DNA of 32,621 nt, taken from the NCBI GenBank assembly GCA_026225215.1, contig JAMFSI010000036.1, forward strand, positions 1 to 32,621, given 5' to 3'. Position 1 is the stretch's first letter, and every line of letters begins with the position of its first letter. Positions 18,293 to 26,365 of this stretch are shown here, piece by piece. Source of the DNA: Sphingomonas palustris (GTDB lineage Bacteria > Pseudomonadota > Alphaproteobacteria > Sphingomonadales > Sphingomonadaceae). Made by a program: the position numbers and the translations under genes. The notes beneath the pieces were generated by a model. That model did not search any database. It worked only from the letters and a program-made list of their open reading frames with translations, and was not told where the DNA came from.

Positions 18293-19258
18293 TCAAAACT
18301 GATCCGCGGCATCCATCAGCGCCGTCAGTTTGCGCGGGGCCACGCTGCGCCAGCTGCGGGCAAGCCAATCGCCGATGCTCTCCCAGTCGGTATCGCCCAA
18401 ATCGAGGCGGATCGCGATCCAGCCGTCGCCGAAATAGGCGGGGCGATAATAGCGGCGCTCGTCCTGATCGATCAGCATGGCCTGTTCGTCGGCGCCGCTG
18501 ATCTTCACCAGCAGCGAGATGCGGCCGTCGCCGTGGTGATTGGTGCTGAGGTAAGCGAATTTCTTCGCGCCCTTGATGCCGAAGCAGGCCATGCCGTGTG
18601 ATACGGTTTCCTCGGCCTCCGGCTGGCTGAGTGCGCGGGTGCGGACTTGTTGCAGCAGCCACTCGGGATTGCGATCCTGAGACACCAGCGCGGCGAGGCA
18701 GCGCGGATAAAGTTGATGCTCGGCGAACAGCACTCGCGCAGCCAGCGTCTCGGCATCGTCGCCCGGCAAAATGGCCACGGGGATTTGGCCCAGCACCGGG
18801 CCGTCATCGAGTTCGGGCGTGACCAGATGGACCGAACAGCCGCCATGCGAATCGCCCGCCTCGATCGCGCGCGCATGCGTGTGCAGCCCCTTGTAAAGCG
18901 GCAGCAGCGAGGGGTGGATATTGACCATGCGGCCTTCCCAGCCGCGCACGAAGTCCTCGGTGAGGATGCGCATATAGCCGGCCAATGCGACGAAGCCCGC
19001 CCCGCTGGCACGGATCGCGGCGTCCATCGCCGTATCGTGATCGGCGCGGGACATGCCTTTGTGCGGCAGGGCGAAAGTGGCGATGTCTTCCTCCGCCGCC
19101 AGTGCCAGCCCGGCAGCATCGGGATTGTTGCTGGCGACCAGCACCACTTGGTAAGGGCAATCGGGTGTGCGGCTGGCGTAGAGGATCGCCGCCATATTGG
19201 TGCCGCTGCCCGAGATCAGGACAGCGACTTTGGCGCGTTCTCCCCCGATGTCAGCCAA
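18293..19258 (-). CDS. purN: Phosphoribosylglycinamide formyltransferase fused to a YjbR/MmcQ-like domain
   Basis: Residues 10-195 are a complete GAR transformylase (third step of purine synthesis, 10-formyl-THF dependent): [13 protein letters not shown], catalytic Asn113 and His115 in [12 protein letters not shown], and Asp151 in [12 protein letters not shown], offset by seven from E. coli 106, 108 and 144. Residues about 198-321 are a second domain with the YjbR/MmcQ pattern: [50 protein letters not shown] and a final helix RSWRSVAP. E. coli PurN is 212 residues, so the extra 120 are a true extension in frame with no stop. The start is taken as TTG 19258, overlapping the purM stop by eight bases; no ATG or GTG lies nearby except ATG 19309 inside purM. 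Confidence 0.92.
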   Translation of the reverse strand: MADIGGERAKVAVLISGSGTNMAAILYASRTPDCPYQVVLVASNNPDAAGLALAAEEDIATFALPHKGMSRADHDTAMDAAIRASGAGFVALAGYMRILTEDFVRGWEGRMVNIHPSLLPLYKGLHTHARAIEAGDSHGGCSVHLVTPELDDGPVLGQIPVAILPGDDAETLAARVLFAEHQLYPRCLAALVSQDRNPEWLLQQVRTRALSQPEAEETVSHGMACFGIKGAKKFAYLSTNHHGDGRISLLVKISGADEQAMLIDQDERRYYRPAYFGDGWIAIRLDLGDTDWESIGDWLARSWRSVAPRKLTALMDAADQF

Positions 19259-20381
19259 GATGCACTGCTTCCCAGCCGTCCCGCGCGCTCCAGCTTTCGC
19301 CGCTGCCACGCACCGTGCAGCCCTTGGCGCCGGTTTCGATGGCGCCGATCACCCAGGCGGTTTCGCCGGCATCGGCCAATTTGCGCAGCACATGCGGGGC
19401 TTCATCCGCGCCGACCACCAGCACCATGCCGATCCCGCAATTGAAGGTCCGCGCCATTTCCTCGGGCTCGATCTGACCCTGAGCCTGCAGGAACGCCATC
19501 AAGCGCGGCTGCGGCCAGAGATCAGCGTCGATATGGGCATGCAAGCCCTGCGGCAGCACGCGCGGTATGTTCTCCAGCAGGCCACCGCCGGTGATATGCG
19601 CCAGCGCGTGAATCGGCGCGGGTTTACCGTCTTGCGGACGAACGAGTGGCAGCAGGCTCTTCACGTAAATCCGGGTAGGCTCGATCAAATGGTCGATCAG
19701 CAACCGGTCGGCATCGAACAGGGCAGGGCGGTCGAGCTTCCAGCCCTTGTCGGCGGCGAGGCGCCGCACCAGCGAATAGCCATTGGAATGCACACCGGAA
19801 CTGGCCAGCCCGATCAACACATCGCCTGCCGCGACCCGCTCGCCGGTCAATTGTTCGCCGCGCTCGACCGCGCCGACGCAGAAGCCGGCGAGATCATAGT
19901 CGCCCGCCGCATACATGCCCGGCATTTCGGCGGTTTCGCCGCCGATCAGCGCGCAGCCGGCGATACGGCAGCCCTCGGCGATGCTGGCGACAACCCGCTC
20001 GGCGACTCCGGTATCGAGCTTACCGGTGGCAAAGTAATCGAGGAAGAACAGCGGTTCGGCGCCCTGAACGATCAAATCGTTGACGCACATCGCCACGAGA
20101 TCGATGCCGATGGCATCATGCCGGTCGTGATCGATCGCCAGCTTGACCTTGGTGCCGACACCATCATTGGCGGCGACCAACAGCGGGTCTTTATAGCCGG
20201 CGGCGCGGGGATCGAAAAATCCGCCGAAACCGCCGAGTTCGGCATCGGCGCCGGGGCGCGCTGTCGCCCGGGCGAGTGGCGCGATCGCCTTGACCAGCGC
20301 ATTGCCGGCGGCGATGGAAACGCCCGCCTGAGCATAGCTGTAGGATGCGGGGTTAGGGCGGTTCTCGGGGTCATCTTGCAT
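19251..20381 (-). CDS. purM: Phosphoribosylaminoimidazole (AIR) synthetase
   Basis: ATP-dependent ring closure of FGAM to AIR, fifth step of purine synthesis. The 376-residue protein has the family blocks [76 protein letters not shown] and a C-terminal [11 protein letters not shown] 20381 ([10 protein letters not shown]) is chosen; 18 further upstream codons in frame overlap the divergent promoter region. Its stop overlaps the start of purN, so the two are translationally coupled. Divergent from the DUF2066-like gene 71 bp away. Confidence 0.97.
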   Translation of the reverse strand: MQDDPENRPNPASYSYAQAGVSIAAGNALVKAIAPLARATARPGADAELGGFGGFFDPRAAGYKDPLLVAANDGVGTKVKLAIDHDRHDAIGIDLVAMCVNDLIVQGAEPLFFLDYFATGKLDTGVAERVVASIAEGCRIAGCALIGGETAEMPGMYAAGDYDLAGFCVGAVERGEQLTGERVAAGDVLIGLASSGVHSNGYSLVRRLAADKGWKLDRPALFDADRLLIDHLIEPTRIYVKSLLPLVRPQDGKPAPIHALAHITGGGLLENIPRVLPQGLHAHIDADLWPQPRLMAFLQAQGQIEPEEMARTFNCGIGMVLVVGADEAPHVLRKLADAGETAWVIGAIETGAKGCTVRGSGESWSARDGWEAVHLG

Positions 20382-20452
20382 AATCGCCAAGCGCCTAACG
20401 CTTTCGCGCTTGGATTTCCATGTGTGTTTCTGCAAAAGGCGCCGGAATCTTC

Positions 20453-21835
20453 ATGACCCAATCCATTCTCCCCCACCGTATGCCGCGAATTCCCGCCAGC
20501 ACGCATTTGCGTGTGCTTCTGGCGCGCGTGCTGCTGGGCGTCACGCTGGCGCTGGCCGGCACCATCGCCTTTATCGGCCCGGCCCGGCTGCTGGCTCAGA
20601 TCGAAGGTGATCGCGGCATCGCGCCGGTGGTCAATACCGGCGATATGGAAGTGGATGGGATCGACGTCGTCACCACCGGCAAATCGGCGCAGGAGGCGCG
20701 GCTCGCCGGTTGGCAGGAAGCGTACCGCCAGGGCTGGGCGCGGCTGCACGGCCCGGCGATGGGCGATGGCGAGCTGGAAAGCATGGTTTCGGCGGTGGTG
20801 GTCGAGCACGAACAACTCGGCCCACATCGCTATATCGCCCGGCTTGGCGTGGTGTTCGATCGGGCGCGGGCGGGTGCGCTGGTGGCGGCGCAAAGCGGCG
20901 GCGTTGCCGCCCGGTCGGCGCCGACGCTGGTGATCCCGGTGCTTTATTCAGGCGGGGTCGGACAAGTCTACGAAGTGCAGGGCTTGTGGCAGCGGACCTG
21001 GGCCGAATTCAACACCGGGGCCAGCGCCATCGATTATGTCCGCCCCTCGGGCGCGGGTGGCGATTCGCTGCTGATCACGGCGGGCCAGCCAGGGCAGCGT
21101 AGCCGGGTGTGGTGGCGCAATATTCTCGATCAGTTCGGCGCCAGCAACGTCGTCATGCCTATCGCCCGGCTCGAACGACAATGGCCCGGCGGGCCGGTAA
21201 AGGGCATTTTTACCGCGCGCTACGGCGCCGATAACACCTGGCTCGACAGCTTCACCCTGACCGCGCCCGATGAAGAAGGGGTGCCGGCAATGTTGCGCGA
21301 GGCGCTGCGGCGCTTCGACACCATCTACACCAATGCCTTGCAGCAAGGTGTGCTGGCGCCCGATTCGACATTGTCGGTCGATCATCCTGCCGTCGACCCC
21401 GCAGTGGCCGGGCTGATCGCCGAAGGCGAACAGCAGCGCCACTTCGAGGAATTGGAAGTCGAAGCCCAGGCGCGAATCAATGCCGAAGCGCCGCTCGATG
21501 CCAATGGCATTGCCATACCGGCCGCCGTGGTTCCCTCGGAAGCCGCCGATCTGGCGGCATCCCAATCGGCGGAGAAGGCTGATCAGGAGAAGCCTGGCAA
21601 GGTTGCGGTCTCGGTGCAATTCGCTTCGCCCGATGCCGCGGCTGTCGACGCGGCATTGGCCGGTGTCCGCGGCACGCCGCGCGTGTCGAGCGCCGGGACC
21701 ACCAGCATCGCCATTGGCGGCACCAGCGTAATGCGGGTGACCTATGGCGGCAGCGCGCAGGAACTGGCGGCGGCGCTACGGGCGCGTGGCTGGGAAGTGT
21801 CGGTCGCGGGCAGCGCCCTGCGCATTCACCGCTGA
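20453..21835 (+). CDS. Exported DUF2066-like protein
   Basis: A 460-residue protein with a long N-terminal signal or anchor (RVLLARVLLGVTLALAGTIA, then ARLLAQIEG). Residues about 60-145 (MEVDGIDVVTTGKSAQEARL, AVVVEHEQLGPHRYIARLGVVFD) match the DUF2066 pattern of a periplasmic alpha/beta domain. The C-terminal 80 residues (KVAVSVQFASPDAAAVDAAL... ELAAALRARGWEV) form a ferredoxin-like half with repeated V-x-V strands, of the type that gets labelled heavy-metal-associated, but it has no CxxC. An Ala/Glu-rich linker separates the two. In Pseudomonas a DUF2066 gene also lies between purM and hda, so synteny supports the assignment. Followed by hda after seven bases, probably one operon. Function unknown. 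Confidence 0.82.
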   Translation: MTQSILPHRMPRIPASTHLRVLLARVLLGVTLALAGTIAFIGPARLLAQIEGDRGIAPVVNTGDMEVDGIDVVTTGKSAQEARLAGWQEAYRQGWARLHGPAMGDGELESMVSAVVVEHEQLGPHRYIARLGVVFDRARAGALVAAQSGGVAARSAPTLVIPVLYSGGVGQVYEVQGLWQRTWAEFNTGASAIDYVRPSGAGGDSLLITAGQPGQRSRVWWRNILDQFGASNVVMPIARLERQWPGGPVKGIFTARYGADNTWLDSFTLTAPDEEGVPAMLREALRRFDTIYTNALQQGVLAPDSTLSVDHPAVDPAVAGLIAEGEQQRHFEELEVEAQARINAEAPLDANGIAIPAAVVPSEAADLAASQSAEKADQEKPGKVAVSVQFASPDAAAVDAALAGVRGTPRVSSAGTTSIAIGGTSVMRVTYGGSAQELAAALRARGWEVSVAGSALRIHR

Positions 21836-21842
21836 GCTCTGC

Positions 21843-22466
21843 ATGGGACAGATTGCGCTTCCGCTCGGTATCAATCCGGGGTCGCAGCCGCGCCGCATCG
21901 TTGTCGGCAACGCCAACGCGGGCGTGGTCGAGGCATTCGCTCGTACCGATAGCTGGCCGTTTCGCACCGCGATCCTGTTTGGTCCGCCGCGCTCGGGCAA
22001 ATCGCTGCTGGCGCATTGGTTTGTCGAGCAGGGCCACGGCGAAGCGGTAGACGATGCCGATCGCATGGATGAAACCGAGTTGTTTCATCGCTGGAACCGC
22101 GCCCAGCAAGCTGGACACGCCCTACTGCTGACCGCAAGCGCAGTGGCGGGCGAGGGCGAGGGCGGGGCAGGTGGCTGGCAGATTGCCTTGCCCGATCTGG
22201 CATCACGACTGGGCGCAGCGCTCCGGCTCGATATCGCCGCACCGGACGATGCCATGATGGCCGAGCTGATCGCGGCGCATGCCGAGGCGCGCGGATTGGC
22301 GATCGGCGAGGATGGCCCACGCTATCTTGCATTGCGCGCCGAGCGCTCCCATCTCGCGATCGAGCGCCTCGTCGCCACGATCGACCGGTTGAGCCTGGAG
22401 CGCAAGCAGGCGCCGGGCCAGGCGATCTGGCGCGAAGCCTTGGAAGTCTTGTCGGGGATCTCTTAG
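21843..22466 (+). CDS. hda: DnaA-related regulatory inactivator Hda/HdaA
   Basis: A 207-residue AAA+ protein related to DnaA domain III that, with the sliding clamp, promotes hydrolysis of DnaA-ATP and prevents re-initiation. QIALPLG at residues 3-9 is a clamp-binding motif like QLSLPL of E. coli Hda. The Walker A is GPPRSGKS (47-54), the Walker B region is AVDDADRMDE (68-77), and there is a lid helix region near RSHLAIERLVATIDRLS. No DNA-binding domain IV is present, which separates it from DnaA. ATG 21843 follows the DUF2066 stop by seven bases. Copy B of the palindromic repeat follows at once. Confidence 0.92.
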   Translation: MGQIALPLGINPGSQPRRIVVGNANAGVVEAFARTDSWPFRTAILFGPPRSGKSLLAHWFVEQGHGEAVDDADRMDETELFHRWNRAQQAGHALLLTASAVAGEGEGGAGGWQIALPDLASRLGAALRLDIAAPDDAMMAELIAAHAEARGLAIGEDGPRYLALRAERSHLAIERLVATIDRLSLERKQAPGQAIWREALEVLSGIS

Positions 22467-22618
22467 TGCCTGATCCGAAATTCGCGAAAGAGCGAATTTC
22501 GGAGTCTGTGCCGTCCCGCTCCCCCGGCCCAACCACCCATTAAAGGTACTCTGCGGGTGGTTGGGCCAGGGGAGCGGGACGGCACAGACTTTCCGAAACG
22601 AAGTTTCGGATCAGACAC
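22465..22618. repeat. Nested palindromic repeat, copy B
   Basis: Same architecture as the repeat at 29-178. Central arms 22503-22538 and 22555-22590 pair over 36 positions with one mismatch, around a 16-nt loop. Left hairpin 22474-22485 with 22492-22503 (loop GAAAGA); right hairpin 22592-22599 with 22603-22610 (loop GAA). Outer arms GTGCCTGA and TCAGACAC pair with one mismatch. The flanking hairpins are the reverse complements of those in the other copy, so the element is inserted in the opposite orientation. It begins at the hda stop codon and ends about 60 bp before cysE, and could terminate hda transcripts. Confidence 0.85.
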
Positions 22619-22677
22619 TTGTCGGGCAGTGACCAGCCGCGCTTGCGTTGATCTGCGTGAATCAGGTAGATAGTAGC

Positions 22678-23388
22678 ATGTTTAACCGGCTGATCGCTTA
22701 TCTGGACTCGATCGTCGCGCGCGATCCGGCGCCGCGCTCGCGGTGGGAAGTGCTGCTTTATCCCGGCTTTTGGGCGGTGGCGCTTCACCGCGTGGCGCAT
22801 TGGTTGTTCGAAGCGCGCTTGTATTTCCTGGCGCGGCTGATCAATCATCTGTCGCGGTTCCTGACCGCCATCGATATTCACCCCGGCGCCCGGATCGGGC
22901 AGCATCTGTTTATCGATCATGGCTTTACCGTGATCGGCGAAACCGCCGATATCGGCAATAATGTCACCATTTATCAATGCGTGACGCTGGGTGGGACCAA
23001 TCCTGCCAATGGCGTTGGCGGCAAGCGGCATCCGACCTTGAGCGATGATGTGATCGTCGGCTCCGGCGCGCAGATTCTCGGGCCGATCACGGTTGGCCGC
23101 CGCGCGCGGGTCGGCGCCAATGCCGTGGTGACCGAGGATGTGCCCGAGGGCGCGACGATGGTGGGGGTCAAGGCACGCTCGACGCTGGTGCGGGTCGAAA
23201 CCTATCAGAAGGATTTCATGCCTTACGGCACGCCGTGCAAGGAGCCGTGCGATCCGGACAATCCCCGAATCGACGAGTTGGAGCGGGAGATGGCTGAGTT
23301 GAAAAGCCAGTTGGCGGCGTTGCGCGCCCCGGCCAATAGCGAAAGCACCGTGATCGCGGCCGCTTCGCGCAAGACCGGCAGGAACTGA
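22678..23388 (+). CDS. cysE: Serine O-acetyltransferase
   Basis: Acetylates L-serine with acetyl-CoA for cysteine synthesis. The 236-residue protein is of the shorter EpsC-like type. A helical N-terminus (1-60) precedes a left-handed beta-helix: DIHPGARIGQHLFIDHG with Asp66 and catalytic His81, IGETADIGNNVTIYQ, VTLGGTNPANG and DVIVGSGAQILGPITVG. The C-terminal tail is charged, with a possible short coiled coil (DELEREMAELKSQLAAL). ATG 22678 is used; TTG 22648 in frame is less likely. Followed closely by the DUF2794 gene. Confidence 0.95.
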   Translation: MFNRLIAYLDSIVARDPAPRSRWEVLLYPGFWAVALHRVAHWLFEARLYFLARLINHLSRFLTAIDIHPGARIGQHLFIDHGFTVIGETADIGNNVTIYQCVTLGGTNPANGVGGKRHPTLSDDVIVGSGAQILGPITVGRRARVGANAVVTEDVPEGATMVGVKARSTLVRVETYQKDFMPYGTPCKEPCDPDNPRIDELEREMAELKSQLAALRAPANSESTVIAAASRKTGRN

Positions 23389-23399
23389 GCCGGGTGGCA

Positions 23400-23792
23400 A
23401 TGCCAGAGGCGCCGGGATCGCCGCAAGGTGTCGGCGCTTCCGCGGCTACCGGGCACGCCACGATTATCGCTTTCCCCGCTCGCAACGAGCCGCAGATCGG
23501 TTTTGACCGGCTCGAATTGACGCGTATTCTCGATCTTTACGGGCGGATGGTCGCGGCCGGTGAATGGCGCGATTACGCGATGAATTTCGGACGCGACGCC
23601 GCCAGTTTTTCCGCTTTTCGTCGCGCCGCCGAGCGCCCCCAGGCACGGATCGAAAAGCGCCCGGCGCTGCGCGGCAAACAAGGCATGTGGACGCTGTTCG
23701 GTGAGGCCGGCCAAATATTGAAGCGCGGCCATGAACTGGCCGGCGTGTTGTTCCCGCTTGAGCGCAAATTAGTGAAATTGGTGAAAGGCTGA
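23400..23792 (+). CDS. DUF2794 family protein
   Basis: A 130-residue cytoplasmic protein with the conserved alphaproteobacterial DUF2794 block: FDRLELTRILDLYGRMVAAGEWRDYAM, then AASFSAFRRAAERPQARIEKRPALRGKQGMW and ILKRGHELAGVL. ATG 23400 is 11 bases after the cysE stop; GTG 23394 is an alternative that adds two residues. Function unknown. Likely co-transcribed with cysE. Confidence 0.92.
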   Translation: MPEAPGSPQGVGASAATGHATIIAFPARNEPQIGFDRLELTRILDLYGRMVAAGEWRDYAMNFGRDAASFSAFRRAAERPQARIEKRPALRGKQGMWTLFGEAGQILKRGHELAGVLFPLERKLVKLVKG

Positions 23793-24000
23793 GCGCCCCA
23801 TCCCTTCCGCAAGGGGATTCAGGCGCTTTATTCAATTCGGGATTGATCCCGGCGGACGGTAACACCCGTCGCATCGCCGGGTGGCTACGGCTGGAGACAG
23901 GCATTGCTCGACAAGGCTCAGCTGGCTTGGCGCATCGTCATTGTTGAAGTCTGAAAAGCCGAAGGGCAGTCGTTCGCTGTCCACTTTTTGGCGCGATGCT

Positions 24001-24411
24001 CTAATTATCGACGCTGTCCAAAAGCTCCACCAGCATCGGACGCAAACGACGGATTTCCTCTCGATGCGTCATGCTGAGCTTTGCCAGCAGCGCTTGGGCC
24101 GCAACGGTGAGTTCGAGCCGGGCCTGGCGGCGGTCATGGGGTGATGCCCGCCGGATCAGCATGCCGAGCGCCTCGAGCCGATCGACCAGCCCGCTCGCGC
24201 TGTGCGGCTTCAGGATGAGGCGGTCCGCGATATAGCCGATCGTCGCTTGTCCGGCCTCGGCGGCGCGGATGGCCAGCAGCGCCTGATGCTGCTGCGGGGT
24301 CAGGCCGAACTCGGCGGCTTTGGCGGCGCTGAAAGCCTGGAATTGGCGCAGCTTGAACCGAAAATTGGCCAGTACCGCATAGTCGGCATCGGTGAACTCG
24401 CGCTGTGCCAT
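24001..24411 (-). CDS. MarR-family transcriptional regulator
   Basis: A 136-residue winged-helix dimer. The DNA-binding part has GLTPQQHQALLAI, then IGYIADRLILKPHSASGLVDRLEALGMLIRR (recognition helix about 66-80) and the wing RASPHDRRQARLELT with the conserved DxRxxxLxLT pattern. Terminal helices for dimerisation flank this. It is divergent from the CLC gene with 76 bp between starts, and that gap holds a perfect 17-bp palindrome. MarR proteins typically bind such sites and regulate both themselves and the divergent gene; the ligand is unknown. Confidence 0.93.
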   Translation of the reverse strand: MAQREFTDADYAVLANFRFKLRQFQAFSAAKAAEFGLTPQQHQALLAIRAAEAGQATIGYIADRLILKPHSASGLVDRLEALGMLIRRASPHDRRQARLELTVAAQALLAKLSMTHREEIRRLRPMLVELLDSVDN

Positions 24412-24430
24412 GCCCCTGCCATATCCCTTC

Positions 24431-24457
24431 TTGATAAATATCGTACTACGATATAAT
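24431..24457 (+). promoter_or_regulatory. Candidate sigma-70 promoter of the CLC gene
   Basis: TTGATA at 24431-24436 and TATAAT at 24452-24457, a perfect -10, with a 15-bp spacer. TTCTTG at 24428-24433 gives an 18-bp spacer as an alternative -35. The transcription start would fall near 24464, about 24 bases before the ATG at 24488. Confidence 0.6.
24438..24454. promoter_or_regulatory. Candidate MarR operator
   Basis: ATATCGTACTACGATAT is a perfect 17-bp palindrome (8-bp arms, one central base) between the divergent marR and clc genes. It covers the promoter spacer and the first bases of the -10, so a bound dimer would block RNA polymerase. The assignment to this MarR protein is inferred from position and symmetry. 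Confidence 0.7.
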
Positions 24458-24487
24458 TGCGCCGCAACTCTGTTCTAGGCGATTTCC

Positions 24488-26236
24488 ATGCACTCGTCCG
24501 CTACCACTTCTCCCCTCCGCAAACTCGGCGATCACAGCGCCGATTGGCGAATGCTGATGCTCGCCGGCTCTGCGGTCATCATCGGCTCGGGCGGCGCGGT
24601 AGGCGCCTGGGTGCTACTCAAGCTGATCGCCCTGGCCACAAACGCCTTCTGGTTCGGCCGCTTGTCGTCCGCGCCGGCCAATATTGCCGAAAATCACTTG
24701 GGGCTGGGCATGGTTCTCGTGCCCGTGGTTGGCAGCTTGATCGTCGGACTGATGGCGCGCTTCGGATCGGAAAAGATCCGCGGCCACGGCATCCCGGAAG
24801 CGATCGAAGCGATCCTTTATGGCGAGAGCCGGCTGTCGTGGAAGGTGGCTTTGTTGAAGCCGCTATCCTCGGCCATCTCGATCGGCAGCGGTGGCCCGTT
24901 CGGCGCCGAAGGGCCGATCATCATGACCGGCGGGGCGATCGGCTCGCTGTTCGCGCAGCTTTTTCACTTGAGCGCGGCGGAGCGCAAGACGCTGCTGGTC
25001 TGCGGCGCGGCGGCCGGGATGACCGGGATATTCGGTACCCCGCTCGCAGCGATCCTGCTGGCGGTGGAAGTGCTGCTGTTCGAATGGAAACCGCGCAGCT
25101 TCGTGCCCGTCGTCATCGCCGTCCTGGCAGCGCTGGCCTGGCGGCCGTTGCTGGTGGGGACCGCGCCGCTGTTTCCCTTCGCCGGCATTGTGCCACCGGG
25201 CGCCGCACCGTTGCTCCTGGCGCTGGGCATGGGATTAGCGGTCGGGTTGCTGGCGGTCGTTCTATCGGGCCTGCTCTACCGGGTCGAGGACGCATTCCAC
25301 CTGTTGCCGATCCATTGGATGTGGTGGCCGGCGCTGGGCGCGGTGGTGGTCGGGATTGGCGGCGTGATCCAGCCCCGCGTGCTCGGCGCAGGTTATAACA
25401 ACATTCAGGCGCTCCTCGACGGTTCGCTCACCTTCCGGGTGATATTGGTGCTGCTGGTCGTGAAAGCGGTGGTGTGGCTGGTGGCGCTCGGTTCGGGCAC
25501 CTCGGGCGGCGTTCTGGCGCCCTTGCTGATCCTGGGCGGCGCCTTGGGCGGCGTGCTGGGCTATATGCTGCCGGGGGGTAGCGGCCTCTGGGCGATGATC
25601 GGCATGGCCGCGATCATGAGCGGCGCCATGCGCGCGCCACTCACTGGAGCGCTGTTCGCGGTCGAACTGACCGGCGATTATGCCGCTTTACCGCTGGCGA
25701 TGGCAGCCTCCGCGGGGGCTTACGCGCTCAGCGTGCTGTTCATGCGGCGCTCGATCCTAACCGAGAAAATCGCCCGGCGCGGTCGCCATATCCTGCAGGA
25801 ATACAGTGTCGATCCACTGGACTTCGTCCAGGCCGAGCAAGTCATGACACGCGATCCCGAAACGCTGCCCGGTGACTTGCCGATCGAGCAGGTGATCACG
25901 TACTTCGCTAACGGTGCCCAACATCGCAGCTACCCGGTGGTCGATGACGAAGGCCACCTGCTGGGGCTGGTCTCGCGGTCGGATGCCCTGCGCTGGCAAG
26001 TCGCTGCACCCCAACCGGGCGCCTCGCTGGCCGAATTGGTGTCCGATGCCGCCCAGCCCTTCGCGCGGCTGCAATCCCCGATCGGCGAGGTCGCCGACAT
26101 GATGATCGCCTCGGGGGTCGGCCGCATTCCGATCGTCGATTCTGCGAGCCGCCGCGTGGTCGGTATCCTCACCCGGCATGACCTGCTGAAGGGGCGTAGC
26201 GAGCGTGTGCGTACCGAGTCGCTTCGCAGCCGATAG
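24488..26236 (+). CDS. CLC-type anion channel or transporter with C-terminal CBS pair
   Basis: A 582-residue inner-membrane protein. Residues about 20-420 are a CLC permease: RGHGIPEAIEAI at 98-109 (the GSGIP selectivity region, with His100 in place of the Ser of CLC-ec1), GSGGPFGAEGPII at 133-145 with the gating Glu141, and GTSGGVLAPLL with a later TGDYAALPL carrying the pore Tyr. Residues about 445-570 are two CBS domains (VMTRDPETLPGDLPI..., SPIGEVADMMIASGVGRIPIVD), nucleotide-binding regulators. At the position of the internal proton glutamate (Glu203 of CLC-ec1) the sequence is LAVEVL with Val195, as in CLC channels. The ion carried cannot be read from sequence. Divergent from marR and probably regulated by it. 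Confidence 0.94.
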   Translation: MHSSATTSPLRKLGDHSADWRMLMLAGSAVIIGSGGAVGAWVLLKLIALATNAFWFGRLSSAPANIAENHLGLGMVLVPVVGSLIVGLMARFGSEKIRGHGIPEAIEAILYGESRLSWKVALLKPLSSAISIGSGGPFGAEGPIIMTGGAIGSLFAQLFHLSAAERKTLLVCGAAAGMTGIFGTPLAAILLAVEVLLFEWKPRSFVPVVIAVLAALAWRPLLVGTAPLFPFAGIVPPGAAPLLLALGMGLAVGLLAVVLSGLLYRVEDAFHLLPIHWMWWPALGAVVVGIGGVIQPRVLGAGYNNIQALLDGSLTFRVILVLLVVKAVVWLVALGSGTSGGVLAPLLILGGALGGVLGYMLPGGSGLWAMIGMAAIMSGAMRAPLTGALFAVELTGDYAALPLAMAASAGAYALSVLFMRRSILTEKIARRGRHILQEYSVDPLDFVQAEQVMTRDPETLPGDLPIEQVITYFANGAQHRSYPVVDDEGHLLGLVSRSDALRWQVAAPQPGASLAELVSDAAQPFARLQSPIGEVADMMIASGVGRIPIVDSASRRVVGILTRHDLLKGRSERVRTESLRSR

Positions 26237-26300
26237 CACCGGCTTCAAAGCCATTCGACGCGGTTGCAGCAGGATTTGCGCTGGTGCGCCTCCTTGGCCG

Positions 26301-26345
26301 TTGACCGACGCACACAAGCTGAGATATACGACACTGTATCGCATA
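26301..26345 (+). promoter_or_regulatory. Candidate promoter and operator of the P450 gene
   Basis: TTGACC at 26301-26306 and TATACG at 26325-26330 are separated by 18 bp. The -10 lies inside an imperfect 21-bp palindrome, 26325-26345, with eight of ten pairs matched around T26335; its core is ATAC, six bases, GTAT. Such sites are typical of TetR-family operators, but no TetR gene is in the window. The distance to the P450 start is about 20 bp. Confidence 0.5.
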
Positions 26346-26365
26346 AGTCTGGTGGGAGAACGCCA

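Noticed and set aside
24457..25398. 313-codon plus-strand frame within clc
   Set aside because: Alternate frame of clc, very Arg/Gly-rich, without hydrophobic pattern.
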